Assembly (NCBI RefSeq): GCF_008271655.1
Contig: NZ_VKKX01000033.1
Span: 124,001-188,000 of the forward strand
Source: Gemmobacter caeruleus
GTDB lineage: Bacteria; Pseudomonadota; Alphaproteobacteria; Rhodobacterales; Rhodobacteraceae
DNA length: 64,000 nucleotides
Reading direction: 5' to 3'
Made by a program: the position numbers and the translations under genes
The notes under the pieces: model-generated
The model's input: only the letters and a program-made list of their open reading frames with translations
Told to the model about the DNA's origin: nothing
Database searches by the model: none
Shown here: one piece after another, positions 50,795-61,322 of the stretch
Layout: every line of letters starts with the position of its first letter
Position numbering within the stretch: the stretch's first letter is position 1

Positions 50795-53007
50795 GCCCGT
50801 GCCCCCGCCTGTTTGTTCAGATGCGCCAGCACCGCGTCGCGCGGCCCGTCCACCGCCATCTTGCCGTTTTGCAGGATCAGCGTGCGTTCGGTCAGTTGCA
50901 GGATCGGCACGCGATGCGTCGCGATGATCGCGGTGCGGCCTTGTAGCCAGTGATGCAGGCGGCTGACCAGCGTCGCCTCCAGCGTCTGGTCCAGCGCGGC
51001 GGTCGGTTCATCCAGAATCACCACCGAGGGGTCTTGCAGCCAGAGCCGCGCCCAGCCGATCGACTGCCGCTGCCCGACCGAGAGGCCCTCGCCCAGTTCG
51101 CGGATCTCCAGATCCAGCCCGCGCGGATGGTTGCGCACAAAGGGCCCCAGACCCGCGAAATCCAGCGCGGCCAGCAGGCGGCTGTCATCGCGTTCCAGCT
51201 GCGTCATGTTCAGGTTGTCGCGGATCGAACCGGCGAACAGCCGCACATCCTGGCCCAGATAGCCCAGGCTGCGCCGCAGATCGCGCGGATGCACCTGCGC
51301 CAGATCCACGCCATCAATCAGCACGCGACCCTTGGTCGGGTCATAAAGCCCCGCCAGCAGGCGCAGCAGCGTCGATTTGCCGGATCCATTGGCCCCCAGA
51401 ACCGCCACATGCTGCCCCTGCGGAATGGCCAGCGCGGCGATATCCACCACCGGCGCCGCCTTGGGGTCATAGCTGAATTCCAGATTGCGCAGTTCGAAAT
51501 GCCCGGCGATCTTGTCACGGCGCAGATAGTGGCGGCCGCTTTCCTCTTGCTGGGCCGATCCGGCAATCGCCTCCAGCCCGTTCAGCGCCTCTTTCACATT
51601 GGCCCAGCGGGCCAGCGTGGACGGGACCTGCGACAGCGGCCCCAGCGTGCGCGAGGTCAGGATACCGATGGCGATGATCGTGCCCACGGTGAATTCCCCG
51701 GCGAAAACCATATAGGCGCCGATCACCACCGCCCCGATATAGGTGATCTGCTGCATCGCCTGCGCCCAATAGGTCAGCAGCGACGAGATATGCCGCTGAT
51801 CCGAGCTTTTCATGGCCGAAAGCGTGGTCAGTTCGGCCCAGATGCGGCGGATACGGTCCTGGCCGCGCTGCGTGGTGACCGTCTCATGTTCATAGACCGC
51901 TTCATACAGCAGCCGCGCCGCGCGGGTGGATGCGCCCTGCGTATCCTTGGTCAGCGCCATCATCTTTTTCTGGAAAAAGATCCCCGGCAGCACCATCAGC
52001 GCCGAACCCAGCACCAGAACCCAGACCAGATTGCCCCCGATCGAGGCGACCAGCGCAAAGAAGATGAACAGGAAGGGCAGGTCGGCCAGCGTGCCGATGG
52101 TGGTCGAGGTGAAGAATTCCCGCACCGCCGAAAATTCGCGCATCGCCGAAAAGGTCTGCGACGGCGTGGCGCGGTTCGGCCCGCCCTTCATGCCCAACAG
52201 ACGCTCCATCAGCCGTTCCTGCACCGCCAGTTCGATGCGCCGCCCGGTCAGATCCATGAGGGTAGAGCGGGCGACCTTCAGGAAGGCCTCCATCATCACC
52301 GCCAGCATGGCGCCGATGGCCAGAACCCACAGCGTCGCCTGGCTTTGATGCGGGATCACCCGGTCATAGACCTGAAGCGAGAACATGGCGACCGCGACCG
52401 CCAGCAGGTTCGCCACCAGCGACCCCGCCGCGACCTCGATCATCTGGCGGCGGAAATTGCGAAACTCGCCCCAGAACCAGTGCGGGCGGCTGGCATGTTC
52501 GATATGCCGCGTCTCCAGCGCCTGCATCGACGGGCGGGCGCGCAGGATCGTGCCGCCATAGACGGCGGCGAATTCGGTGGTGGCGACCTCTGACCGCTTG
52601 TCGGGCAGGCTCGGGTCATAGATCGTGACCGTCGCGTCGCCCTGCCCCAGCACCAGAACAAGCTGCCCCGAGGTCATCTGCACCAGGGCCGGCCAGAGCG
52701 TCGGCGCCAGTTCCGGCGCGGTATCGACGCGCGCCGAAATGCCCATGCCGGTCAGGGCGCGGGCAATCTCGTGCAGGCCGGGCAGGTCATTGGTGCGCGT
52801 CGCGAGTTCGATCTGTTCCGACAGATCCGACACCGGCAGTTCCGCCCCCGCCAGCCCCAGATAGACCGAGGTCAGACGGGCGCGAGCCAGCAGCTTGTCG
52901 GTCTGGCGCTGCGGCGCGGCCTCGTTGGCGGCAGGCAGGGCGGGGCGCGGCGTCGGGGCGACGCGGCCGGCATTGATGTCAAAGGCAATGATCCGATTGT
53001 CGCTCAC
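50791..53007 (-). CDS. Type I secretion ABC transporter with a peptidase-like domain
   Basis: The 738-residue exporter has an N-terminal C39-like domain (about 35-165) without the catalytic cysteine, so it should bind rather than cleave its substrate. A six-helix membrane domain (about 200-470) and an ATPase domain follow. Walker A is LGANGSGKSTLLRLL, the signature is LSVGQRQSIGWARL and Walker B is VVILDEPTAALDQ. This is the LapB-type layout used for giant adhesins. It overlaps both neighbouring genes. Confidence 0.94.
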   Translation of the reverse strand: MSDNRIIAFDINAGRVAPTPRPALPAANEAAPQRQTDKLLARARLTSVYLGLAGAELPVSDLSEQIELATRTNDLPGLHEIARALTGMGISARVDTAPELAPTLWPALVQMTSGQLVLVLGQGDATVTIYDPSLPDKRSEVATTEFAAVYGGTILRARPSMQALETRHIEHASRPHWFWGEFRNFRRQMIEVAAGSLVANLLAVAVAMFSLQVYDRVIPHQSQATLWVLAIGAMLAVMMEAFLKVARSTLMDLTGRRIELAVQERLMERLLGMKGGPNRATPSQTFSAMREFSAVREFFTSTTIGTLADLPFLFIFFALVASIGGNLVWVLVLGSALMVLPGIFFQKKMMALTKDTQGASTRAARLLYEAVYEHETVTTQRGQDRIRRIWAELTTLSAMKSSDQRHISSLLTYWAQAMQQITYIGAVVIGAYMVFAGEFTVGTIIAIGILTSRTLGPLSQVPSTLARWANVKEALNGLEAIAGSAQQEESGRHYLRRDKIAGHFELRNLEFSYDPKAAPVVDIAALAIPQGQHVAVLGANGSGKSTLLRLLAGLYDPTKGRVLIDGVDLAQVHPRDLRRSLGYLGQDVRLFAGSIRDNLNMTQLERDDSRLLAALDFAGLGPFVRNHPRGLDLEIRELGEGLSVGQRQSIGWARLWLQDPSVVILDEPTAALDQTLEATLVSRLHHWLQGRTAIIATHRVPILQLTERTLILQNGKMAVDGPRDAVLAHLNKQAGARA

Positions 53008-54356
53008 AATGACGCCCCGCTCACCAGAACACCCCTGTCGCGTGCGATCTGCACCTGCTTCAGGGCAATTTCATATTTCAGGCTGGCCTGTTCGCGCTGC
53101 ATGGACGACACGCTTTCAAACATGTTGACCATCTCCATCAGGGTGCGCCGCCCGGCCTTGTATTGTTCGACGAACATCGCAAGGGTCTGTTCGCTCTGCG
53201 CCAGAACGCCGGCGCCTTCGGCCTGCCGCGCGGTCAGGGTGGCGATCTCGTGATGCAGGGCGACGATATCGCGGCTGGCCTGTTCCGATACCTTGGCCAC
53301 GCGGCGATCCGTCACCTCGGTCGTCATCGCCAGCGCGTCCAGCTCGGCCCCGGTGCCCAGACCGATTGCCTTGTCAAACTCCACCGACAGGCCGCTTTCC
53401 ACCTCGCCATCCTGATCCAGGGCGGCGCGGGCCTTCAACCCCGGGCCAAAGCCGGCGCGGGCGGCCTCGGCCTCGGCCACGCTGCGGGCGGCTTCGGCAC
53501 GGGCCTTCAGCACGGCGAGCGGCTCGGGCGCGCCGGGATCGGCGGGCAGGCCCGACAGGCCCGTCACCCCCGACAGGTCGCGCGAAGCCATAGCGTTCAG
53601 CTCGGCCAGCGCCTGTTCGGCCTGAAAGCGGTCGTCATTGGCGCGGGCGCGCATCTCGGCGGCCTTTTGCTGGATGACTTGCTGTTCGGAACGGTCGGAC
53701 ATGCCGCCATCGACCCGGATCGTCACGATCCGTTCGTATTCCGCCATGCGCCCGGCGGCGGCAGTGGCCAGACGGCCCTGTTCGATCGCCCGTTGCGCGC
53801 GGATGTAATGGCCCAGCCCCTCGAAAACCCGCTGGTTGAAATCCAGCGCCAGCGTGGTGGCGGCAACCTCCACATCGGCGGCGGCAAAGGCGCGTTCGGC
53901 CTTGCGGGCACCGCCATCGAACAGCACCTGTTCGACCAGAAGCGAAGCGAAGGTTTCGCCCAGATCGGTCAGCGACAGGGTGGGCTTGATGCGCGGCAGC
54001 CAGTTCTTCGACCGCGCCTCGGCCTTGAGCCGCGCCACGCGCAGCTCGGCCCGGGCAGGGCCGGCATTGGCCTCGGTCACCGCCTGGGCGACCTGGCCAT
54101 AGGCGCTGCCCGGCGACAGGACGCTGCCCCGGGACAGGAGATCGCCGATGATGGCAGAGCGTTGTTCACCCTGCCCTTCCGCCTGCGCCAGCGCACCGGC
54201 CGCCGCAGGTTGATCGGGTTGCATGGACGCACCGAAACCGAACTTGGAAACCCCCGGCCCGCCCCCCACGCAGCCCGTCAGGGCCAGGATGAGCGCGACA
54301 GCCGGGCCGGGGCGCAGGGCCCCGGCTCGTACTCTTTGACCCCGATGGCCGGGCAT
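53004..54356 (-). CDS. Type I secretion outer-membrane channel (TolC-like lipoprotein)
   Basis: TolC-family proteins form the outer-membrane tunnel. The 450-residue protein has a lipobox in LILALTGC, so it should be lipid-anchored, and two long coiled-coil repeats of the outer membrane efflux protein type. The ATG at 54356 was chosen because it gives a proper lipoprotein signal and avoids overlap with the gene before it. It overlaps the ABC gene by four bases. Confidence 0.88.
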   Translation of the reverse strand: MPGHRGQRVRAGALRPGPAVALILALTGCVGGGPGVSKFGFGASMQPDQPAAAGALAQAEGQGEQRSAIIGDLLSRGSVLSPGSAYGQVAQAVTEANAGPARAELRVARLKAEARSKNWLPRIKPTLSLTDLGETFASLLVEQVLFDGGARKAERAFAAADVEVAATTLALDFNQRVFEGLGHYIRAQRAIEQGRLATAAAGRMAEYERIVTIRVDGGMSDRSEQQVIQQKAAEMRARANDDRFQAEQALAELNAMASRDLSGVTGLSGLPADPGAPEPLAVLKARAEAARSVAEAEAARAGFGPGLKARAALDQDGEVESGLSVEFDKAIGLGTGAELDALAMTTEVTDRRVAKVSEQASRDIVALHHEIATLTARQAEGAGVLAQSEQTLAMFVEQYKAGRRTLMEMVNMFESVSSMQREQASLKYEIALKQVQIARDRGVLVSGASL

Positions 54357-54369
54357 CCTGCCCTCCCCG

Positions 54370-57228
54370 TCAGATCGTGTGAACGTTGACGTCGTCCTCG
54401 ATACGCAGGGTGGTGTCACCCAGCGTATAGATGTGGAAGCCGCCTTCGTGCTTGTAGCTCGCCGCGTCGAAACCGCTCAGGTTCACGGTATCGTCGGCGC
54501 CGCCCTTGATGACCAGATCGTCGCCCAGCCCGGTCAGCCGGTTCAGATCCGAGGTGGTCAGCGTGAGCGAGGCGCCCGCCGCTTCGCGCAGGTCGATCTG
54601 GCTGAAATCATGGCCCGACAGGCCCACATTCGCCAGGTTGACCTCGCCCACCGTGCCATTGTTATGCACGATGATGAGCGAGCTGCTGTCGTTGCCCGCC
54701 GCATCCTCGCCAGTCACGACCAGGAAGCTGCCATCGGGCACGAGGCCGTTATTGGTGAACTTGAACAGCGTGTCGTCACCGATGTTGTAGGCATTGGCCG
54801 ACAGGTTGGAATGCGACCCGTCGGTATTGACCCGCTCAAAGGTGTAATGCGCGTCCGAGGCGTTGGAATAGTTGCCATCGGTATCCAGCGTCACCGCCGT
54901 CACGCCACCATTCACGGTCTTGGTGAACTCCACGAAATCCGCGACATCCGGGGCCGAGGTATCGACATGCACCGGGATGACCGAGGTCGCCGTGTAGTTG
55001 CCCGCCTTGTCCTGGGCATAGACCGAGACATTCAGCGTGCCATCCGCCATTTCCGGCAGTTGCGCCGCGGTGAAGGTGGCCTGCCAGTTGCCCGAGGCAT
55101 TGGCCGTCACCTGCGCCGTCGCCCCCGAGGAGAGCGAGACATACACGGTCGAGCCCGGTTCCACCGTGCCGCTGAGCGTGACGCCCGCCGCCTGTTCGGC
55201 CGCGTTCATCACATTGTCGCCCGCGAACTGGCCGACGGTGAAGTTCCGCACGACCTGATCCACTTGCAGCGTGTCGTTCAGCGTGGCGGTGTTGCCATAC
55301 TGATCCTCGATCTTGACCACGACATTCGCCAGCTTCTCGCCCGCCGGGATCTCGTTGGCGGGGATGTCCACGCTCCAGCCCGTGCCGGTGACGGTGGCCT
55401 GGTGGAACTGCTTGCCGTCGAAGGACAGCCAGACCTTCGCGCCCGCCTCGACCGTGCCGGTGATGGTGACCCCATCGCTGGCCTCGACCTTGTTCAGGAT
55501 GGCGTCATCCTTGTTGTCATGGGTCGAATAGGTCTCGATCGTGCCTTTGGTCTCGGTATCGACCTTCACCACATGGGTGTCGGTGTCGGTGTTGCCGGCC
55601 TTGTCGGTCGCGGTGACGCTGACGGTGGATTCGTAGGTGCCCGCCTTGAACTCGCCGCCCGCATATTTCACCGACCAGGTGCCATTGGCGCCGACGGTGG
55701 TGACACGGGTCACGCCTTCGAAGGTCACTTCGATCTTGGCGCCCGCCTCGCCGGTGCCGGTCAGGGTGATGCCCGACGCCGCGCCGCGTTCGGCCCCCGA
55801 GATGACGTTGTCGCCCATCTGGGTCGCGTTGAACGCCACTTCGGTCAGCGTGTCGATCACCACGTTTTCGGTGATGACGGTCTTGTTGCCCAGCGGATCG
55901 GTCGCGGTGATGGTGGCCGCCACCTTGTGTTCGCCATCAGCGATTTCCGAGGTGGAGAAGGTGACCGACCATTCGCCCTTGGCGTTGGTCACAACGCTGT
56001 GGCTGAAGCCGCCGATCTTCACCTCGACGGTGGCGCCGGGTTCGCTGGTGCCGGCGATGGTCACGCCGTCCTTGTATTCGGCGGCATTTTCCACGTCGCC
56101 GACGCTTTCGACACCCTTGGTCGCATCGACCGGGGGCGGCGTCATGTCGATCAGGAAGTCCGGGCCATCCAGTTCATAGGTGAAGCCGCCGCCGGTGACG
56201 GTGACATGAGAGCTGTAATCGCCATCCGCCGGGAAGTTCGGCCCCTTGAACTCCACCCCCCATTTGCCATCGGTGCCGATGGTCGTGGTCTGGGTCTTGT
56301 CGCCCACCACCACGACGACATGGTCGCCCGGTTCACCCGTGCCGGTGATCACCAGCTTGGGATCCTTGGTGTTGGTGGTCAGCGTGGTGTCGGCGTCGGG
56401 GTTATCGACCGTCGGCTCCAAGCGGCCGCCGTCGTCATCGTCGTCGTCGCCGTCATCATCATCGCCGGAATCGTCGTCGTCGCCGGAGTCGTCATCGTCG
56501 CCGGAATCATCGTCGTCGCCGCTGTCGTCATCGTCGCCGGAATCATCGTCGTCGCCGCTGTCGTCATCGTCACCGGAATCGTCGTCGTCGCCGCTATCGT
56601 CATCGTCGCCGGAATCGTCGTCATCCGCGCCGGTGTCATCGTCGTCGTCATCGCCGTCGCCGCCGTCACCACCATTGTCGCCGTTGCCGTCACCACCGCC
56701 GCCGCCACCCAGCAGCGCGGCACCACCCAGCACACCGGCGGCGATGGCCGCAGCACCAAGACCGCCGGCGCCCAGCAGGCCCGGCACCAGGCCGCCCATG
56801 CCGGCCGGTTCATCCGAATAGATCTGCGCGTCGGCATAGGCGTCGCCGTCTTCAAAACGCAGGTCATCCAGGGTCGAAAACTTGTTCCAGGCATCCACCG
56901 GGCCGTAGCTTGCGGTGATCGGACCCTCAGCGCCGCTGTCATTCAGCAGAACCTCGGTCACCTCACCATTGGTGGAGAGATAGAGCCGGTTCAGATGCCC
57001 GGGCTGAACATCGTAGAACCCGCTCAGCGTGAGGTCGGTGCCATCCACCAGCTTCACGACCAGATTGCTGCCCTGGCGTTCATAGCCAAGCACACTGGAC
57101 TGGGACAGGTTCAGCGAAACCTGCTCACCCGACCCGATCTGAATGAAATTTGCACCCGCGCCACCGGCAGTGCCATGAACGACCGCGCCCGCAGAATTGC
57201 GGACGGCGAAATCAATCGCCTGAACCAT
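54370..57228 (-). CDS. BapA-like secreted surface protein with Ig-like repeats
   Basis: The 952-residue protein starts with a BapA-type prefix domain (AVRNSAGAVVHG, VKLVDGTDLTLSGFYD). A hydrophobic Gly/Ala stretch and a strongly acidic Asp-Ser-Gly linker (about 180-274) follow. Next come five or six Ig-like repeats of about 95 residues marked by GVTITGTVEAGAKV-type motifs, and a C-terminal block with LDLV-type strands (LGDDLVIKGGADDTVNLSGF) that probably carries the secretion signal. It heads the type I secretion operon and is the likely substrate. It is short for an adhesin of this class and likely promotes biofilm or attachment. Confidence 0.85.
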   Translation of the reverse strand: MVQAIDFAVRNSAGAVVHGTAGGAGANFIQIGSGEQVSLNLSQSSVLGYERQGSNLVVKLVDGTDLTLSGFYDVQPGHLNRLYLSTNGEVTEVLLNDSGAEGPITASYGPVDAWNKFSTLDDLRFEDGDAYADAQIYSDEPAGMGGLVPGLLGAGGLGAAAIAAGVLGGAALLGGGGGGDGNGDNGGDGGDGDDDDDDTGADDDDSGDDDDSGDDDDSGDDDDSGDDDDSGDDDDSGDDDDSGDDDDSGDDDDSGDDDDGDDDDDDGGRLEPTVDNPDADTTLTTNTKDPKLVITGTGEPGDHVVVVVGDKTQTTTIGTDGKWGVEFKGPNFPADGDYSSHVTVTGGGFTYELDGPDFLIDMTPPPVDATKGVESVGDVENAAEYKDGVTIAGTSEPGATVEVKIGGFSHSVVTNAKGEWSVTFSTSEIADGEHKVAATITATDPLGNKTVITENVVIDTLTEVAFNATQMGDNVISGAERGAASGITLTGTGEAGAKIEVTFEGVTRVTTVGANGTWSVKYAGGEFKAGTYESTVSVTATDKAGNTDTDTHVVKVDTETKGTIETYSTHDNKDDAILNKVEASDGVTITGTVEAGAKVWLSFDGKQFHQATVTGTGWSVDIPANEIPAGEKLANVVVKIEDQYGNTATLNDTLQVDQVVRNFTVGQFAGDNVMNAAEQAAGVTLSGTVEPGSTVYVSLSSGATAQVTANASGNWQATFTAAQLPEMADGTLNVSVYAQDKAGNYTATSVIPVHVDTSAPDVADFVEFTKTVNGGVTAVTLDTDGNYSNASDAHYTFERVNTDGSHSNLSANAYNIGDDTLFKFTNNGLVPDGSFLVVTGEDAAGNDSSSLIIVHNNGTVGEVNLANVGLSGHDFSQIDLREAAGASLTLTTSDLNRLTGLGDDLVIKGGADDTVNLSGFDAASYKHEGGFHIYTLGDTTLRIEDDVNVHTI
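56446..56625. repeat. Ten tandem 18-bp units encoding Asp4-Ser-Gly
   Basis: Within the surface-protein gene, an 18-bp unit encoding DDDDSG is repeated ten times with mostly synonymous variation (Ser codons alternate). Flanking Asp-rich codons extend the low-complexity tract to 56407-56691. The acidic linker likely binds Ca2+ or separates the prefix domain from the Ig-like repeats. Copy number is prone to slippage. Confidence 0.9.
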
Positions 57229-57671
57229 ACTTACTACTCCGCCTCAAACCGGGCTGCTCGGCCCGTTCATGTTGTTGGTCCCGATTTGCCGGGATCCGAT
57301 TGCATTCAGGAATAGCTGTGTTCAGGCACAATTTCTAGGGGTCTGTTGGCAAGCGCCCGCATTTTATCTTGGTTCTGTCATAGTTTCGCCCGGATCCGCA
57401 TCCGCAACGCCGCATTGGCCGGGCAGGCGGAAACTAGATGTGGTGAGCATGGCGCAGGGCTTTCGCTAGAGTTTGACAGCACATTCCTGCATCTGCACGG
57501 TTTTCGCCGCAGCGGCAGCCCGGGGCAGACGGAGCAGACCGGCCTGTTCGGCGGAAAATCGCCCGTTTTCTGTGTCGGCCCTACAACATCTTGTGGCGCC
57601 AGACCGGCAGCCGCCCGCCTTGCCGGCGCAGGGCCGCCACGCCATATAGAGAGGGAGACAAGGGGGGCAGC
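57229..57671. promoter_or_regulatory. Divergent promoter region of the secretion operon and hslVU
   Basis: This 443-base gap lies between the minus-strand surface-protein gene and hslV. A possible heat-shock sigma-32 promoter for hslV is CTTG (57619-57622) and CCATAT (57642-57647), 19 bases apart, just before GGGAG and GGGGGG ribosome-site sequences. The spacing is slightly long, so this is tentative. Nothing else was recognised. Confidence 0.4.
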
Positions 57672-58229
57672 ATGGCCGAAGACAGATTTCCGGGCTGGCA
57701 CGGCACCACGATCCTGGCGGTGCGGCGCGGCGGCGAGGTGGTGGTCGCGGGGGACGGGCAGGTCAGCCTGGGGCAGACCGTCATCAAGGGCAGCGCCCGC
57801 AAGGTGCGCCGGATCACCGCCGCCGGGCATGAGGTGGTCTGCGGCTTTGCCGGTTCCACCGCCGATGCCTTCACCCTGCTGGAGCGGCTGGAGAAGAAAC
57901 TTGAGGCGACGCCCGGCCAACTGGCCCGCGCCTGTGTCGATCTGGCAAAGGATTGGCGGATGGACAAATACCTCCGCAATCTCGAAGCGATGCTGATCGT
58001 GACCGACGGCACCGCGCTGTTCGTGCTGACCGGCGCGGGCGACGTGCTGGAACCCGAACATGACGTGGCCGCCATCGGATCGGGCGGGAACTTCGCGCTC
58101 GCCGCCGCGCGGGGGCTGATGCAGACCGACCTGCCCGCCGAGGAGGTGGCCCGCAAGGCCATGGCGATTGCCGCGGATATCTGCGTTTACACGAATGGCA
58201 ACCTGACGGTGGAGCGGATCGCGAAATGA
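57672..58229 (+). CDS. hslV: ATP-dependent protease proteolytic subunit HslV
   Basis: HslV is the threonine-protease core of the HslUV chaperone-protease. The 185-residue protein has the catalytic Thr inside [20 protein letters not shown], so a short propeptide ([11 protein letters not shown]) must be removed, as is usual in alphaproteobacteria. Further hallmarks are [17 protein letters not shown] and [16 protein letters not shown]. The start overlaps nothing upstream; the stop overlaps hslU by ATGA. Confidence 0.97.
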   Translation: MAEDRFPGWHGTTILAVRRGGEVVVAGDGQVSLGQTVIKGSARKVRRITAAGHEVVCGFAGSTADAFTLLERLEKKLEATPGQLARACVDLAKDWRMDKYLRNLEAMLIVTDGTALFVLTGAGDVLEPEHDVAAIGSGGNFALAAARGLMQTDLPAEEVARKAMAIAADICVYTNGNLTVERIAK

Positions 58230-59524
58230 CCAACCTGACCCCGCGCGAGATCGTATCGGAGCTTGACCGCTTCATCATCGGGCAGGCCGATGCCAAGCGC
58301 GCCGTCGCCGTGGCGCTGCGCAACCGCTGGCGGCGCAAGCAGCTGGGCGATGACCTGCGCGACGAGGTTTACCCCAAGAACATCCTGATGATCGGCCCGA
58401 CCGGCGTCGGCAAGACCGAGATCAGCCGCCGCCTGGCCAAGCTGGCCCGCGCGCCCTTCCTCAAGGTCGAGGCCACCAAGTTCACCGAGGTTGGCTATGT
58501 CGGCCGTGACGTGGACAGCATCATCCGCGATCTGGTCGATGCCGCGATGATCGAAACCCGCGACCGCATGCGCGAGGATGTGAAGGCCCGCGCGCTCAAG
58601 GCCGCCGAGGATCGGGTGATCGAGGCCATCGCCGGCAAGGACGCGCGCGAACAGACGCGCGAGATGTTCCGCAAGAAGCTCAAGTCGGGCGAGCTGGACC
58701 AGACCGTGATCGAGCTGGAGGTGGCCGACAGCGCGCCCTTCCCCATGATGATGGGCGGCGGCAACGGGATGGAGATGCAGATGCAGGGGCTGCAAGACCT
58801 GTTCAAGGCATTCGGCGGCCGCACCACCCGCAAGAAGATGACCGTCGCCGACAGCTATGAGATCCTGCTGGGGCAAGAGGCTGACAAACTGCTGGACGAC
58901 GAGGCGGTGAAGGCCGCCGCGCTGGAGGCCGTGCAGGAAAACGGCATCGTCTTTCTGGACGAGATCGACAAGATCTGTGCCCGGGCCGAGGCGCGCGGCG
59001 CCGATGTCAGCCGCGAAGGGGTGCAGCGCGACCTGCTGCCGCTGATCGAGGGCACGACCGTTTCCACCAAATACGGGCCGGTGAAGACCGACCATATCCT
59101 GTTCATCGCCTCGGGCGCGTTCCATGTGGCAAAACCGTCGGATCTGCTGCCGGAATTGCAGGGTCGCCTGCCGATCCGGGTGGAATTGCAGGCGCTGACC
59201 GAGGGCGATTTCACCCGCATCCTGACCGAGACGGACAATGCGCTGACCCGGCAATATACCGCGCTGATGGCGACCGAACAGGTAACAGTGCGCTTTACCG
59301 AGGATGGCATCGCCGCGCTGGCGCGGCTGGCGGCCGAGGTCAATCGCAGCGTGGAAAACATCGGCGCCCGGCGGCTTTACACCATTCTGGAACGGGTGTT
59401 CGAGGAACTCTCTTTCTCGGCCCCCGATCGCGGCGGCGAGGAGGTGGTGGTGGATGGCGCCTATGTGGAGGCGCATGTCGGCGCGCTGGCGGCCTCGGCC
59501 GATCTCAGCCGCTATGTGCTGTGA
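58226..59524 (+). CDS. hslU: ATP-dependent protease ATPase subunit HslU
   Basis: HslU is the AAA+ unfoldase that feeds HslV. The 432-residue protein has [17 protein letters not shown], Walker A in [15 protein letters not shown], the pore loop in [14 protein letters not shown], Walker B in [12 protein letters not shown] and sensor II in [10 protein letters not shown]. Length and motifs are standard. Confidence 0.98.
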   Translation: MTNLTPREIVSELDRFIIGQADAKRAVAVALRNRWRRKQLGDDLRDEVYPKNILMIGPTGVGKTEISRRLAKLARAPFLKVEATKFTEVGYVGRDVDSIIRDLVDAAMIETRDRMREDVKARALKAAEDRVIEAIAGKDAREQTREMFRKKLKSGELDQTVIELEVADSAPFPMMMGGGNGMEMQMQGLQDLFKAFGGRTTRKKMTVADSYEILLGQEADKLLDDEAVKAAALEAVQENGIVFLDEIDKICARAEARGADVSREGVQRDLLPLIEGTTVSTKYGPVKTDHILFIASGAFHVAKPSDLLPELQGRLPIRVELQALTEGDFTRILTETDNALTRQYTALMATEQVTVRFTEDGIAALARLAAEVNRSVENIGARRLYTILERVFEELSFSAPDRGGEEVVVDGAYVEAHVGALAASADLSRYVL

Positions 59525-59530
59525 CGGCGC

Positions 59531-59809
59531 TCAGGCGCCGTCTTCCGCCGTGCGGATGAGGTGACGCGCCCAAAGCGCCGCCGCCCAGGTGGCAGGCAGG
59601 CCCAGCGGCAGCGCCCAGAACAGCGCCGTCAGCGGCGCGATCACCGGCAGGCCCAGCCTTTGCCACATCAGCCCCAGCAGGAACAGGTTGATCGCCACCG
59701 CCCCGGTAGCAAAGGGCCACAGGATCAGTGCCAGCCGCCACAGGCGGGTGTCCGTGCGCGCGGGATCAGTGGCTGGTGCCGTCCTCGAAGGTGATCTTGT
59801 TCCAGACAT
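59531..59809 (-). CDS. Small membrane protein downstream of nirN
   Basis: The 92-residue protein has a short polar N-terminus and two hydrophobic segments (ALILWPFATGAVAINLFLLG and VIAPLTALFWALPLGLPATW). Its only plausible ATG lies inside the end of nirN, giving a 44-base overlap and probable translational coupling. The family is not recognised. It is on the nir strand and convergent with hslU, whose stop lies six bases away. It may support heme d1 assembly, but this is unproven. Confidence 0.65.
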   Translation of the reverse strand: MSGTRSPSRTAPATDPARTDTRLWRLALILWPFATGAVAINLFLLGLMWQRLGLPVIAPLTALFWALPLGLPATWAAALWARHLIRTAEDGA

Positions 59810-61322
59810 TGTATTTCCCCGAGGGTTTGCGCATCGGCAAGCGGCGCAGTTCCTGTTGTGTGGCGGCATCAAAGACGATCACCGCGCCGTCATCTTCCCA
59901 GATCGAGACAAGCGCCTTGCTGCCGTCGCGGGTGAATTCGGTATGGGCCACGGTCTTGCCCGGATCGGGGGTCATGACCTTGACCACCTCCAGCGACTGC
60001 TTGTCGATCAGGTGCATCTCGCCCTTGTGCGGGCCGGTAAAGACATCGGCCCAGAGGTAAGGCGTGTTGTGGTGGCTGCGCAGGAAAAAACCGGGGCCAG
60101 AGGTCTCGATCACCTTGACCAGATGCCAATCGGTCATGTCGATGATGCTGATCCGCCCCTCGTTCAGATGCGGCACCGCCATCACGCGATGACCGTCGCG
60201 CATCCAGCTGATGCCGGATCCCAGATGCGGCATGCCGGGCAAGGGCAGGGTCGCGATCTCGCGGCCCACATCCAGATTGACCACGACGCCGGTCTCGCCC
60301 TCGCGGTTGGCGCCGATCAGGTTGCGATAATCGGGATCGAAAAAGAAATCGTCCAGCGGGGCGGAAACGTCGATCCGGCGGCGGGCGAACAGGCCCTGTT
60401 CGCTGGCCAGCGCCTCCTCCATCCCGGCTTCGTGGCTATGCACGAACCCGTCATGAAAAGGGCCTGCCTTGGGGTCGGTCGCCACCTCCCAGATCTCGGG
60501 CACGTCTTTCAGCGCCAGCACAAAGGATTTGCGGCGCGGCGCCTGATAGACCGCCGAAACCCGGCTGGGCGTGCCGTCGCGCCCCGCCACGTCGATCACC
60601 CGCGCGACCGACAGATCGGCGGCCGACAGGATGGTCAGGGTGTTGGGCAGGTAATTCGCCACCGCAAGCCATTGGCCGTCCGCGCTCATGGCGATGTTGC
60701 GGCTGTTGAGGCCGGCGCGCACGCGGCCCACCTCATGCAGCGACCACAGATCGTATTTCTGCACCCAGCCATCGCGCGACATGACAAAGACGAACCGGCC
60801 GTCGGGGCTGAATTTCGGACCGCCATGCACGGCGAAGGGGGTCTCGAACCGATCCAGCACGGCGAAACTGTCGCCATCCAGCACCGAGATATGGCTGTCG
60901 CCGGTTTCCACCACCAGCGTCACGTTCATCGGATCGGCGGTAAAGACCGGCGCCGGCGCGGGGGTATAGTCGTCGCGCAGGCTGCGGCTGGCGGCGACAT
61001 CCTCCACCGTCCAGGCCGGGGCCTGCGCCAGCGGCGCCGCGATATACTCGGCCACCGCGGTGATTTCGGCCGGGCCAAGCGTCGCCTTGAAGGCGGGCAT
61101 CTGCGTCATGGCGCGGCCGTCGGCGATCACCGCCTGCAACTTGTCGCCCTTCAGCCGACCCAGGCTTTCGGGGATCAGCGCGGGGCCGGTGCCGCCCAGC
61201 CGGGTTTCGGCATGGCAGCCGGCGCAAAGATCGGCATAGATCGCGCCGCCATCCGGCCCGGCCGAGGCGGGGGCCGCCAGCGCGAGGCAGGCCAGGCTAA
61301 AGGAAACGATGCGCGGGATCAT
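59766..61322 (-). CDS. nirN: Heme d1 biosynthesis dehydrogenase NirN
   Basis: NirN oxidises dihydro-heme d1 to heme d1 in the periplasm and hands it to cytochrome cd1 nitrite reductase. The 518-residue protein has a Sec signal ([12 protein letters not shown]), an N-terminal cytochrome c domain with CAGCH and an axial Met in MTQMPAF, and an eight-bladed d1-type propeller with [20 protein letters not shown] and [15 protein letters not shown]. The N-terminal cytochrome domain separates it from NirF. It overlaps nirJ by 26 bases. Confidence 0.93.
   Translation of the reverse strand: MIPRIVSFSLACLALAAPASAGPDGGAIYADLCAGCHAETRLGGTGPALIPESLGRLKGDKLQAVIADGRAMTQMPAFKATLGPAEITAVAEYIAAPLAQAPAWTVEDVAASRSLRDDYTPAPAPVFTADPMNVTLVVETGDSHISVLDGDSFAVLDRFETPFAVHGGPKFSPDGRFVFVMSRDGWVQKYDLWSLHEVGRVRAGLNSRNIAMSADGQWLAVANYLPNTLTILSAADLSVARVIDVAGRDGTPSRVSAVYQAPRRKSFVLALKDVPEIWEVATDPKAGPFHDGFVHSHEAGMEEALASEQGLFARRRIDVSAPLDDFFFDPDYRNLIGANREGETGVVVNLDVGREIATLPLPGMPHLGSGISWMRDGHRVMAVPHLNEGRISIIDMTDWHLVKVIETSGPGFFLRSHHNTPYLWADVFTGPHKGEMHLIDKQSLEVVKVMTPDPGKTVAHTEFTRDGSKALVSIWEDDGAVIVFDAATQQELRRLPMRKPSGKYNVWNKITFEDGTSH

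Noticed and set aside
56446-56625. CRISPR-like repeats
   Set aside because: The 18-bp units are contiguous without spacers and encode an acidic linker in frame.
54379-57315. Long plus-strand open frame opposite the surface-protein gene
   Set aside because: It is the complement of the repetitive Asp/Gly/Thr-rich gene, with Val/Ile/Ala low-complexity runs and no protein family likeness.
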